Below are positions 12,105-22,842 of a stretch of 64,000 bases of DNA, in pieces. The position numbers and the translations under genes are program-made. The stretch covers positions 145,956 to 209,955 of the forward strand of contig WHVA01000169.1 of assembly GCA_015179125.1 (NCBI GenBank). Direction: 5' to 3'. Source of the DNA: Gautieria morchelliformis (Eukaryota; Basidiomycota; Agaricomycetes; Gomphales; Gomphaceae). The notes beneath the pieces are model-generated. The model did no database searches. It was not told the DNA's origin and saw only the letters and a program-made list of their open reading frames with translations. The number at the start of each line of letters is the position of its first letter. Position 1 is the stretch's first letter.

Positions 12105-13431
12105 CTACCTATGTTGACGTAGCTCTTGTTGATACCCTGTCCACATTGCCTGTGCAATTCTCTCCCTCTTTGCTGTAGCCCTCCGTGTCTCTGCAGGGTG
12201 TACACTCCCTCCAACAGCCGTAACACTCGTGGCTCCAATCCCGTTCATTAACTCAGGTAATTCCCCGGCTTCAGGCTCCTCGTCCAGATCATATGTCCGA
12301 ATGAAGTTATGAATGACACAGCAGCCTAGAATAATCTTTGCTTGTGTCGACGTTGGATATTCATTCGTTTCACGAAGGATACCAAATCGTTTCTTTGCAA
12401 CTCCAAAGACTCTCTCAATAATGTTACGTGCCTGAGAATGTCGCAAATTGTAGAGTTCCTTGTAGGTTTTGGGCCTGAAGACTACTGGTTAAGTAAGTTA
12501 TTTGGTGAGAGCTTCGTACATACCTGAGCCCGCTAGCTTCCCACTCTCGAAGATGGTATCGAATGCCTCGAAATGGGATGAGCAAGGCATCACATATAGG
12601 ATATCCAGCATCCGCCAGATAGTACTTTCCATGTGGAATGGCCAGATCATGGACAAGTGCATCCTGATAGACCTGTCCATCACTGGCACTACCTTCCCAA
12701 CCACTCAAAACATAGCAGAAATGCATATCAAAGGTAGTGCACGCTAAGACATTCTGCGTGAGGGTCCCTTTCCGGTTGCGGTAACGAGACCTGTCCTCTG
12801 TTGAAGGGCGTGCTGTAATATGTGTCCCATCAACTGCTCCAAGGGCATCTTCAAAGTAGGGAAAGAATTTTGGGTTATCAGCAATATATCCGTCAAGTTG
12901 GGTTTCCAAATTTGGTAGCTTGACATAGGTATTGTAAAAGGCCGGCGATGTTACTGCATCTAGGATGCGGTGGAAACATCTGGATAAATTGACATGAATA
13001 GAAGCTCTTCAAGCGGAGGAGGAATAAGAATACCTTGAAATTGTATCCCCACTCCGTTGGAACTGCTCGCCGAGCTTCCTATTTGATAAATTGGTCACAA
13101 GGGCATATGCAAAAATAGCCACCTGCTCGTCAAGGTCCATGTAACGAGTGTGGTTGGCAGCTGTGCGTCTGAACAGTTCCTGGACCAGTTTTCTAAAAGC
13201 GTGCTTTTTCATTCCGAGTTGATCCTGGATACGGCGTGGGTTTCCATGAAGTAGCTCTCGGACCCATCGCCAACCAGATAGGATGGAGGTGTGGTAGAGC
13301 TGCTTACAAAGATAGTGCTTTCCATAGTGTAACACTACCTCTCCGACAGTCTTGATCATGAGCAAGGCCACCATCTGCCTTCTCTTCCTGTAGCGTACCC
13401 AAGCTTCTATCAGGGCTTGCTCACGATTCAT
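12105..13431 (-). CDS. Harbinger transposase (DDE_Tnp_4 type)
   Basis: Exons 13431-13034, 12979-12524 and 12474-12105 (introns 54 and 49 nt, both phase 2) give 407 residues. The DDE triad is visible: first Asp in GAVDGTHI, second Asp in SASDGQVYQDAL, Glu in NIIERVFGVAKKRFG. An N-terminal helical region (RKLGEQFQRSGDTISR) resembles the helix-turn-helix of this family. The ATG at 13431 is followed by an uninterrupted frame. The enzyme should excise and insert the element with TWA target duplications, matching the TTA seen at its borders. Confidence 0.93.
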
Positions 13432-13809
13432 GACATGTCAGTCACACCCACATACGCACACTTTGTCAGCGAAGGAAATTTCAAGTCAAGATTACAGTGC
13501 GTTCGGCTCGATTCAATATTGATCACACGCAGAAAAGATCAAGGTTACGAGTGAGTTGTAGATTTTATGATTTCTTCAGATCAGATTATCATGGTCTAGT
13601 TACCGAACGCGCCCTTATAAAAAGACAGAAAAAACCCTGCAAAAAAACTTTAAACTTTTTTGCAATTTTCTTGCTCAACAAATTCTAACAAAAACACAAA
13701 ATTTTGCTATAATTTTTTTACATTAAAAACACTAAAAAAATTTAGAATATCTTTACAGTTTTTTGAACAGTTTTTCAGACCAGAAAATTTTTATATGCCT
13801 TCAGTGTAA

Positions 13810-14304
13810 TTCCCTTGTGGACGGAGAGCGGGGGGACCATCCCTGTTATCCTATACCAACTACCAACTATCATCAAATGTGTCCTGGGCTCACCACGCAA
13901 ACAGCTCAGTTTCGTACATGCCACTGTGTAACAAGTGTGCCCGAAAGCATAACATGAAACCGTGCAAACAGGCACTGGCTGCGGCCACCATGGCTGAGGA
14001 GACACGGTCTGAGGAGGCGCAGTCTTCAGAGGAGGTGCCAGAGCTGAGTGCTGATGCCAGCACTGATTTGAACAAGAATGCTACCAATGTTCATTCTAAC
14101 AAGAGTGGTGATGCAGAAGTTCCTGTCGAACCTCCCGTAATGCCGGTGTGCAGACTCACTCCGCCCCCGTGGAGGCAGTTCTGCCAGTTGACCCTCGCAA
14201 TCAACAGGCCCCCTATGATGACATCAACATCTCAGATGTGGGGACCAATGACCTCACCAGGGATCTCTATGAATGATCCCTCAGTTGTCCATAGAGGGGG
14301 AGGG
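13810..14304 (+). other. Possible 3' end of a copia internal region
   Basis: The stretch contains an open, acidic, low-complexity frame from about 13990 and ends in a polypurine run (AGAGGGGGAGGG) right before the LTR at 14305, as at the 3' end of an LTR element's internal region. I cannot identify a copia pol domain in it. It begins immediately after the MITE's target duplication. Confidence 0.35.
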
Positions 14305-14617
14305 TGTTAATACCCCTATTTACCCGCATTGCCCTTAAGGCAATGTGCACTGCTGGTATCCTTAGCTAATACCAGTGGATCTGCAAGGACCCACTATATA
14401 GTTTGTTAGCAATCAGGACAGTGAGTGAGCCGAGGATGAGCCAGAATGCACATAGCTGGACATTCGAGAGCACTCGAGATACTGGTGCACCAGCATGGCA
14501 TCAGCACAGCAACAGCTCAAAGCAATTAGTAATAAAGAATATCGTATTTAGTATAAAAGCGGACAGATCTCAAGTAGATCATAATATCATCATATTTTAT
14601 ATTTCCTTCATTCTACA
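14305..14617 (+). repeat. Copia-type LTR
   Basis: The 313-bp LTR begins TGTTAATACC and ends TTCATTCTACA. It is followed by GGTTATGGGCCC (14618 on), which is complementary to the anticodon arm of initiator tRNA-Met, the half-tRNA primer known from Copia, and then by a copia gag. A polypurine run precedes it as well, so it has internal-like sequence on both sides. A shorter match to its last 35 bp ends at 22588. Confidence 0.7.
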
Positions 14618-14715
14618 GGTTATGGGCCCCAGCTGTAACTAAAGTACTACAGGCTAAACCTATCCTAACTGCATACAAGCACACTTCACACTAAATCAAT
14701 TCAACACTGATCAAG

Positions 14716-14897
14716 ATGTCGACTAGCAATAACATATACAAGATCAACCCCCTAAACGAGGATAACTACGTGGCATGGCACCAGCAGCTTGAGTGGATAC
14801 TCAATGACTTGGATCTTTGGGATGTGGCTATCGGTAGGGAAATGGAACCGAGACCGGCAGATGCTGGCAACATCACTGCAGCCAAACAGCAGGGAAT
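14716..14897 (+). pseudogene. Copia gag, N-terminal fragment
   Basis: The frame opens with ATG and reads the typical start of fungal copia Gag (YKINPLNEDNYVAWHQQLE, then DLDLWDVAIG). Homology ends near residue 60, where sequence starting TGTCATGACC, an LTR-like start, interrupts it at 14898. The rest of gag and all of pol are missing from the window. Confidence 0.75.
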
Positions 14898-15013
14898 TGT
14901 CATGACCTGTCTATTTCCCTTACCCCGCTGCCTCTACGTTCCCCCTCATCACTCCCTAGCATCTTCGCCAAAGTTCGCCTCACCCTTCGACCACTCTTCC
15001 TCTACGTCCACCC
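14898..15013 (+). repeat. Left piece of an older LTR-like element
   Basis: TGTCATGACC follows directly after the copia gag and looks like the 5' end of another LTR. Gypsy-1 interrupts it at 15013, and the sequence resumes after the second CACCC at 21273. I could not find its right end or target duplication. Confidence 0.4.
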
Positions 15014-15503
15014 TGTCAGGGGACACCCTGTTTTCCAGTTCCAGTTCCAACACCACACCCAGTTCCAACTCCATTTCCGACTCCACTTCCAGTTCCGATT
15101 CCATCTCCGCCTCCGCTTTTGGAAATGATTCCGCTTCTGGGAGAACTTCCACCAGGTCTGTTCGCTTTGCCAGTTCCACTCCAATTTCTGACTTCCACTC
15201 TCGGAACAGTGTCGGAAATCAAGCGACTTGCGTAATAGGTGGCATCAAGGGTCGATCAAGGGTCAGGGAGGTCAGGAGGATGCAGGGTTGATGGCAGGTG
15301 CCAAGTGTTATCCCTGGCTGCGCAGCGTAATATAATACGGGCTCGCTGACATTGGGGGTCCTTAGACTTTTCTCTTTGGATTTCCCCTTGTCAGGTGAGA
15401 ATCCCCTCTCTTATATACTCTGTTCATTTATACATACTTTGGATTTCCCCTTGTCAGTTGTGTGGTAGTGTGATCTCCACAACCAGCCAGGGTTGCCCTT
15501 ACA
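15014..15503 (+). repeat. Gypsy-1 5' LTR
   Basis: Starts TGTCAGGGGACACC and ends CCCTTACA. The first part is a run of TTCC-rich short repeats (CAGTTCC, CATTTCC). A frame through it reads serine-rich and is not a gene. Confidence 0.95.
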
Positions 15504-15690
15504 GCAGAAAAGTCTCTCCCCTAGAAGACCGGTGGTCGTACTGCACATTGCATTCGCCATAAGTGCGTTCAGAATCGGAGACAGCGACTCAGAGATCGCG
15601 ACCTCTTCCGCACACACGGTATACGACAGCCCCTCTTCTTACGTCGAGCTCCCAACCCCGGAAATCCCGTCCCATATTTCCCCTTCTGAC

Positions 15691-16863
15691 ATGGATCCGG
15701 ATGATCGTCTTCGGAATATGGAAGAGGAATTGACACAGAACCGGATGAAGACCGACGCGATTGAAACAGCCTTACAAACGATTTTGGCCAAGTTAGATAT
15801 TCCACAAAGTGGTGGAAATACAATGCTGGATGAGCTGGATTTCGGAAAAGCAGAACTGGCGGAAGAGAGGATGTCCGCGAAGTTAGCAAAGGTCAAACCC
15901 GCAACTCCGGTGGACTTTGACGGAGATCGGGAGAAGGGACGTGCATTCTTCAACACATGCAGCATCTACTTCGCAATTATCGGAGACCTCTTTCCAAACG
16001 ACCAGGCTTGGATTCACTGGGCATTGTCCTTTTTCAAGTTGGATCCCGCAGCCCATTTTGCAAACAAGGTGATCCAACATGAAGCAAAGGGCAAGGGGAA
16101 CTACTTCCGGGACTGGGACGCCTTCGAGAAAACATTTTCCGACCAGTTCTGCCCGAAAAATGAGCAGCTCACAGCCCTTACGAAGCTCGAGGGGACCAGC
16201 TGGTACCAGGCCAAGGATCCAGTCGATGACTACATTGACCGCTTCCAGGAGCTCATCAACCTTGCGGAGTATGACGATGACAAGACGATCGTCATCAAAT
16301 TCCGACGAGGGCTTGATCCGACACTCCAGAACCAAGTAGTGCTGCTTGGGGATGGAGCTCCAGATTTCGATGACCCGGAAGGGTGGTACCAAGCTGCGCA
16401 GAGGGTGTCCTGGAACAGGGAAGCAAATGAGGCCTTCGTGGAGACAAGCCGGAACATGACACGCAGTTCCACTCGTCCTACTCCACCTGTGCCAAAACCT
16501 GGAAGCGCATTCATTCCCACATGGAAAATATTTCCGACGGTTTCTCCGCCTGCTCCTATTAGGAACCCTAGCCCCCTCCCTCGAAGAGTGGCCCTGCCCT
16601 GATGGATGTTGACCGCATGCGCGGAAAAGGCCATGGAACTATCACCTGCTTCCGATGCTGACAACCAGGCCACTATGCCCGCAAGTGCCCCCAAGCCTTT
16701 GACATCCGGCTTATGACCACAGAGGAGAAACTTGAGCTCCTTCCAGAGTTCCTCGCACTCGCAGACATAAGCGGAGTGCCCACTGTGGAAGGAATTTCTG
16801 AAAATACGGAACATGGTGCATCGGAAGTGGAAGATGCGTCGGATTTTGTGACGCGCAGCAGGT
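15691..16863 (+). pseudogene. Gypsy-1 gag with zinc knuckle
   Basis: From the ATG at 15691 a Gag capsid-like frame runs to 16602 (YRDWDAF-like core FRDWDAFEKTF, DDYIDRFQEL). It then shifts frame; from 16602 the other frame gives MDVDRMRGKG and a CCHC zinc knuckle, CFRC-x4-HYARKC, in which a TGA (16659-16661) stands inside the knuckle. A further frame change near 16860 leads into pol. Gag would form the particle and bind element RNA. Confidence 0.88.
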
Positions 16864-18660
16864 GAGATGTGTGCCCCTGCTGCCTGTACATAACCGGTTT
16901 GCCTGTCTTGAAGTAGAGAATGAAAAGCCCCCACACCCCTCACTTCGTACAGACCCACCGGATAAAGTCACACAAAAACCAAATCCGACACCCCATCCAT
17001 CCCACATCCGCCCTTGGGAGAGACACCTCCCGAAGCACTATGTTGTTGCTGCCACCCCTGGCCCCAAATCACTAGTCATTAAGGTGGAGATCCAGACAAC
17101 AGATACAGCGGAAGTCAAATCCGGACCCGCCCTTGTCGATTGTGGGGCCACTGGTCAGTTTATAGACCGGGACTATGTGGAACGGAACCGACTGACCACG
17201 CGGAAGTTGCAACGTGCAATCCCGGTGTTCAATGTGGATGGAAGCCCCAATGAGGCAGGGTCCATCACGGAGATAGTAGACACAATTCTCCGCTACGATG
17301 GACACTCAGAACGCACTTCCTTTGCAGTCACCAGCCTGGGGAAGCAAGACGTCATCCTCGGATTTACCTGGCTTCAGGAGCACAACCCGGAGATCAATTG
17401 GCAGACTCGGAAGGTACTGATGAGTCGATGCCCAGCCAAGTGTCACATGTGCCGGTCGGAAGTGCGGAAGGAGCGCCAGGAGCAGCGGAAGACCGAACGG
17501 CTCATACAGACATGTCATTCTGGCCCCCATCCACTGCTTGCAGAAGAAGACTCGGAAGCGGAATTTGAACCGGGTCCCAATTCCGATTCTGATTCCGACT
17601 CTGATGTCATCCGACTCGGCCCAGAAGACACTCTGGTGGAAGGGGAGCGCTTGCTGTACGTAAACCTTCCACCGGAAGCGGAACGCATCCGCGCCACCGG
17701 AAATATTTCGCAACGCCTTGCTGAAGCCTCCAAGAAGCATGATAGAGTGGAGGCAGAAATTCCGGAGTACCTGCGGGAGTTCGAGGACGTCTTTGCCAAG
17801 GAGTCGTTTGATGCCCTGCCTCCAGGGAAGCTGTGGGACCATGCCATCGAGTTGGAGCCTGGGTCAAAGCCCACCAACTGCAAAGTCTACCTGCTGTCAC
17901 CCAAGGAGCAGGTAGAGCTCGATGCATTCCTTGCGGAAAACCTCCGTACAGGGAGGATCTGCCCCTCCAAGTCACCCATGGCATCTCCGGTGTTCTTCAT
18001 CAAGAAGAAGGACGGCTCGCTCAGACTTGTGCAGGATTACCGGGCCTTGAATGCGATCATGATCAAGAACCGGTACCCCATTCCACTCATTTCCAAACTA
18101 ATCACACAACTCCGGGGGGCAAGGTACTTCACTAAGCTGGATGTCTGCTGGGGCTTCAATAATGTTCAGATCCGGGAGGGAGACAAGTGGAAGGCCGCAT
18201 TCCACACCAACCAAGGACTCTTTGAGCCACAGGTCATGTTCTTTGGCCTCATCAACAGTCCCGCCACACTCCAGACGATGATGAATGACATTTTCCGTGA
18301 CATGATAGCAGAAGGGGTTGTCTGCGTCTACCTCAATGACATCCTCATCTTCACAAAAACAATGTCGGAACATCGGGAAGTCGTGCAGAGAGTGCTGGAA
18401 TGGCTCCGGGAATACAACCTGTGTCTCAAGCCAGAAAAGTGCGAATTTGAGCGGATGCAGATAGAGTATCTTGGGGTGATTGTGTCGGAAGGAAAGGTGG
18501 AAATGGACCCAGTCAAATTTTCCGGTGTATCGGATTGGCCTGTGCCACGAAACAAGAAAGAGGTCCAGTCCTTCATTGGGTTTGTCAATTTCTACCGGCG
18601 GTTCATCAAGGACTTCTCCTGCCACACTTGTGCCCTCTTCGACCTCACCAAGAAGGAGGT
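16862..18660 (+). pseudogene. Gypsy-1 pol block A: protease and reverse transcriptase
   Basis: The frame shows the aspartic protease motif (VDCGATGQFID) and a complete RT with [16 protein letters not shown]. The catalytic YxDD box reads YLND: the first Asp is Asn (GAT to AAT), which should abolish polymerase activity. LDVCWGF replaces the usual LDVRWGY. Both changes fit C-to-T loss at CpG sites. The block ends at FDLTKKEVGW, where RNase H should follow but integrase sequence does instead. Confidence 0.9.
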
Positions 18661-19066
18661 TGGATGGCAGGGCACTCATGGTCTGTACAGGCAGCGGAAT
18701 GGTCGGAACGTGATGGACTGCTCCACTTCAGAGGCAAGGTCTATGTTCCAGGTGGAGCGGACCTCCGCCGCCGCATCGTGTCCCAGCGCCATGACACACA
18801 GGTCGCTGGGCATGCTGGCAGGTGGAAGACACTGGAGTTAGTGGCTCGGAATTACTTGTGGCCTCAGATGTCCTGCTACATTGGACAGTACGTGAAGACA
18901 TGTGACCTTTGTCTCCGAACCAAAGCGCAACGACATCCGCCCGTTGGAGAACTTGTTTCGCTCCCAATTCCCGAATCCTGCTGGGACACCATCAGTGTCG
19001 ACTTCATCGTTGAACTCCCAGAGTCTCATGGCTACAACGTGATCATGAACGTCATGGACTTGGTAA
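18660..19066 (+). pseudogene. Gypsy-1 pol block C: integrase N-terminal part, misplaced
   Basis: The block encodes the HHCC zinc-binding region (HDTQVAGHAGRW, then TCDLCLRTKAQRH) and the first part of the catalytic core with its first Asp (TISVDFIVELPE), ending at VMDLVSK. In an ordinary Ty3 element this lies after RNase H; here it lies before it. It is in a different frame from block A. Confidence 0.85.
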
Positions 19067-19745
19067 GCAAGGTGTCCCACTGGGGAGAGCCGGAACAGGC
19101 CTCCTTTGACAAACTCAAAGCGCTGATCACTTCTGCCCTGGTCCTGATCTTTCCTGATGACTCTCGCCCTTATTGAGTCGAGGCGGATTCTTCCGACACA
19201 GCTACCGGAGTGGTCTTGTCACAACAGTCATCAGAAGGTGATGGGGGATGGCATCCAATTGCCTTCTTCTCTAAAAGCCTTAGTCCGGTCGAGCGGAACT
19301 ATGAGATCCACGACAAGGAGATGCTGGCAATCATCCGAGCGCTGGAGGAGTGGCGACACTTCCTCGAGGGTGCTCTATGCCCGTTTGAGATCTGGACAGA
19401 CCACAAGAACCTTGAGTATTTCCGCACATCTAAGAAGTTGAACTGACGACAAGCACGGTGGTCCCTACACCTGTCCTGGTTTGACTTCATGCTCCACCAC
19501 CGCCCCGGCCGCACCATGGGCAAGCCCGATGCCCTATCCCACCATGCGGATCATGGAAGCGGAAGTGGAGACAATGCGGATATGACACTGCTCCGCCCAA
19601 GTCTCTGGGCAATCCGCACCCTAGAGGGAGTGACTGCAGTTGGGGCGGAAGCGGAAACGCTCCGGGACATCCGGAGGCAGTACCGGAATGGAGAGAAGGA
19701 GGAGTCGGTGGTGAAGGCGGTGGAGGAACTTCGGAAAGTTTCATT
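19067..19745 (+). pseudogene. Gypsy-1 pol block B: RNase H, misplaced
   Basis: The block reads WGEPEQASFDKL, then RNase H ([38 protein letters not shown]) and the tether to integrase. Two in-frame TGA codons (19174-19176, 19444-19446) stand where CGA (Arg) is expected. In order it should directly follow the RT block ending at 18660. Confidence 0.85.
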
Positions 19746-20777
19746 CCGACGCACATGACAATCACAGCCCTCGAAGCAGCCCGCCTGTTCCTTGCACATG
19801 TCTGGAAGTTGCATGGGCTCCCGAAGCAAGTCGTTTCCGACCGAGGTCCGCAGTTTGTTGCGGAACTGACTCGGGAGCTCTACCGCCTGCTCGGCATAAA
19901 GCTGGCTACCACCACAGCGTACCATCCACAGGGTGACGGACAGACGGAACGGGTCAATCAGGAGTTGGAGCAATATCTCCGCCTCTTTGTCAATGAGAGG
20001 CAGGATGACTGGGATGAGTTACTTCCACTGGCGGAATTCCAATACAACAACCATGTACATTCCGCCACACAACAGACTCTCTTCATGCTTGACTCCGGAC
20101 GACACCCGCGGATGGGCTTCGAACCATGCCAGGCTGAGTCCTGACTCGAGACGGTCAATGAGTTCCAAGACCGCATGGACTCCACCCTTTCGGAAGCCAA
20201 GTCGGCCCTTGCAAAGGCCAAGGATGACATGGCAAGGTACTACAACCAATGCCGGGTTCCTGCCCCAGAGTACCAAGTTGGAGACAAGGTGTATCTAGAT
20301 GCAAGTGACATCCGCCCACACACCCTTCGCAGAAGCTTGCCCACTGCTACCTTGGGCCCTCCACAGTGATGCGGAGGGTTGGACGGAATACATACTGCCT
20401 CCGACTTCCGATGTCCATGTCCCGCCTCCACCCCGTCTTCAACGTGGTGAAGTTACTCCCTACGCTTGAGGACCCAATTCCAGGTCGGAAGGCTCGTCCG
20501 CCACCCCCACCGGAAATTGTAGATGGGGAAGAGCACTATGTGGTGGAACGGATCCTGGACAGCCAGTTTGTGCGAGGACGACTCCAATTCCTCGTGAAAT
20601 GGGAAGGGTATGGGTATGAGGAGAATTCGTGGGTCCCAGAGCAAGATGTCTCCGCTCCAGACAAACTCTGTGAGTTCTATAGGACACACCCCAGTGCCCC
20701 TCGCCGAATCCACTCGCTGGCATTTCAATCCCTCATGTCCCATGCTTCGAGGACGCAGCACACTAGAGGGGGGGTGA
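19746..20777 (+). pseudogene. Gypsy-1 pol block D: integrase core and chromodomain
   Basis: The frame resumes at FIPTHMTITALEAARLF and contains the second Asp (VVSDRGPQF) and the Glu (GQTERVNQELEQYL) of the integrase core. A TGA at 20142-20144 stands for an expected CGA, and a frameshift follows near 20325. The last part, LHPVFNVVKLLP then VERILDS, LQFLVKWEGYGYEENSWVP, is a chromodomain, which in chromoviruses directs insertion to modified chromatin. Confidence 0.88.
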
Positions 20778-21267
20778 TGTCAGGGGACACCCTGTTTTCC
20801 ATTTCCAGTTCCGACACCACACCCAGTTCCAACTCCATTTCCAACTCTGCTTCCAGTTCCGATTCCATCTCCGCCTCCACTTTCAGAAATGATTCCGCTT
20901 CTGGGAGAACTTCCACCAATTCTGTTCGCTTTGCCAGTTCCACTCCAATTTCCGACTTCCACTCTCGGAACAGTGTCGGAAATCAAGTGACTCGCGTAAT
21001 AGGTGGCATCAAGGGTCGATCAAGGGTCAGGGAGGTCAGGAGGATGCAGGGTTGATGGCGGGTGCCAAGTGTTGTCCCTGGCTGTGCAGCGTAGTATAAT
21101 ACGGGCTCGCTGACATTGGGGGTCCTTAGACTTTTCTCTTTGGATTTCCCCTTGTCAGGTGAGAATCCCCTCTCTTGTATACTCTGTTCATTTATACATA
21201 CTTTGGATTTCCCCTTGTCAGTTGTGTGGTAGTGTGATCTCCACAACCAGCCGGGGTTGCCCTTACA
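20778..21267 (+). repeat. Gypsy-1 3' LTR
   Basis: Same length and ends as the 5' LTR. It is preceded by a purine-rich tract (CTAGAGGGGGGGTGA) and followed by the CACCC target duplication. Confidence 0.95.
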
Positions 21268-21272
21268 CACCC

Positions 21273-22588
21273 CATTCGCTGTTCACCCCATTCTCCGAAC
21301 CACTATTCACTGCTCGCACATTTCGCCAGCAGGCACGCCATCAAATATGATCGATACCATTTACCGGGTGTGATGGTTCATCACTAGCCCCATCATCTTC
21401 TCGATTCAACCTCCTTTAGGTGTTCATATGATTGGGATGCATTCGCAGGGCATCCTACCCGTAGGTCGTGTGGGATCAACCCAGCAGATGAAGAGTCCAT
21501 GCAGGGCGGTGTATATGTGGGTCCCAAGACATGGTTTCGTACACAGGTGCCTTTGCCACCTTTACTCTCCGTCATTTCATGTTCGCCCTCTTCTCTCACT
21601 CTATTGTATGTTTATTTCATCTATGTTGTATCATGGCTGCGCACCCCTATCCAACCCTGACTTGTGACAGCCTCTTTCGTATTCGCTGATACCTTACGAG
21701 CATTCGATATAAGTAGTTTACATTCGCATGTATATTCCTCAGTTCAATTATCATACGTCCATCTTGTGCAAACTTGACCTCGCTGTGATCATCATCTTGA
21801 GCCTTCTCCTGTAGATTCCTATCTTCGACCAGAAGAGGACTTAGGCATCACTGGTGAGTTCTCATACTTCATCTTCGTTACCTTAGCCTTCGAACTATTT
21901 TCTGTGCTGTTGGCGAAGGGCTCCGAAGGAGCACCTTTGCCGGCGAAGGGATTGTTGCTACTTAGACAGCCCTTCCGTGACACCTTTCACGTTACATCGT
22001 CAGGTGCCACGGGCTATTTCGCTACGACCGTAGATAGGGTGAGCTCCGTTCGGGCAACCCTCTTATCTTGTGAACATTTGTTGCTTCACCTATTCGCCGA
22101 ATGGCATACTTATTCACACAAGTTATTTGGGCATTCGCTGTGTTTACTAATACACAATATTAACGCCTAAAAACCAATCTTGTCACCAATGTACAATACA
22201 CACAGACAGAAAATCACTGTACTCACCCCAAGGATCACTGCATGCACATTTGATCGCTACAGGACCTAGTTCTCAACCAATTTCCCTAGTTCATCATTGA
22301 GAGTCTCCTATTACTGTTTACTCTACACTGCCCCAGAAGTGAAAGCTCTGGAGCCATTGATACTCTGATCGTATCTGTTTTATCCTTGACCCAGTCACAT
22401 GACCAACAGCCTCGAGCACCGCCAGACACACCATGATGAGGTTAGTCAGCCCACATACATTCCATGTATCAGGGTCTGCAAGGCAGCACTCATATCCTGA
22501 GTGCAGATTAACACATGTATTCTCTTAATCTAATGGGATCACAACAGATAGAATAATCATATCATATTTTATATTCCTTCATTCTACA
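21273..22588 (+). repeat. LTR-like and copia-LTR-like remnants, no gene
   Basis: The start continues the LTR-like sequence broken by gypsy-1 (repeated CATTCGC words, a possible promoter GATATAAGTAG near 21707). The last part, ending TTATATTCCTTCATTCTACA at 22588, matches the end of the copia LTR at 14617. The copia LTR remainder is too diverged to align by eye. I see no coding sequence in between. Confidence 0.45.
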
Positions 22589-22842
22589 GTGAACCCCTGT
22601 GCCGGATCTTCTGGAAAGCCAAGGACGTGATCTTGCATATTCCTCGGTCCTAGAAGTTTGGCTTGAAGCAATAAGTACTGTAATAGCGAAAACTGGCTTA
22701 GATATTATTAGGCGCCGAGCGCATACAGTTCCTACCCCACAAAATATTGCGAGAGTACTAACTCCAACAAATCCTTAGCATAACCACAGCATGTCTGCGA
22801 CTCGTAGGCAAACTATCACGAAAAGGAATATCCATATATGTA

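Larger units (their letters stand above)
10580..13614. mobile_element. Complete PIF/Harbinger DNA transposon
   Basis: The 3035-bp element has imperfect terminal inverted repeats of about 24 bp (left GGGCACGTTCGGTAACCAGA at 10580; right 13591-13614 is the complement with three mismatches) and a 3-bp TTA target duplication at 10577-10579 and 13615-13617. It carries both proteins a Harbinger needs, a Myb/SANT-like protein (+) and a DDE transposase (-), arranged tail to tail with 26 bp between stop codons. Both frames are intact after splicing, so the copy could be autonomous or recently active. Confidence 0.93.
10369..13806. mobile_element. 400-bp hairpin MITE, split by a Harbinger insertion
   Basis: The ends 10369-10579 and 13618-13806 are AT-rich inverted repeats of each other (211 and 189 bp), starting CACTGCAGGCATATAAAA on the left and ending in the matching complement on the right. 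Both sides are flanked by TAA (10366-10368 and 13807-13809). Removing the inner 3035-bp element plus one TTA leaves a 400-bp near-perfect hairpin with a small stem-loop at its centre (10551-10576, TTTCTTTGTG/CACAAAGAAA). The TAA duplication suggests a Tourist/Harbinger-type MITE. Confidence 0.8.
15014..21267 (+). mobile_element. Gypsy-1, Ty3 chromovirus with rearranged pol
   Basis: The 6254-bp element has two 490-bp LTRs (15014-15503 and 20778-21267, TG...CA), a purine-rich tract before the 3' LTR, and a perfect 5-bp target duplication CACCC (15009-15013, 21268-21272). It has gag, protease, reverse transcriptase, RNase H, integrase and a C-terminal chromodomain. The order of pol blocks is abnormal (see findings), and the copy has frameshifts and TGA stops, so it cannot be autonomous. 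The LTRs differ only slightly by eye, so insertion was recent. Confidence 0.95.

Noticed and set aside
14300..22593. A single complete copia element from the LTR at 14305 to the LTR-like end at 22588
   Set aside because: The flanking 5 bp differ, only about 35 bp of the right LTR can be recognised, and no copia pol is present between them.
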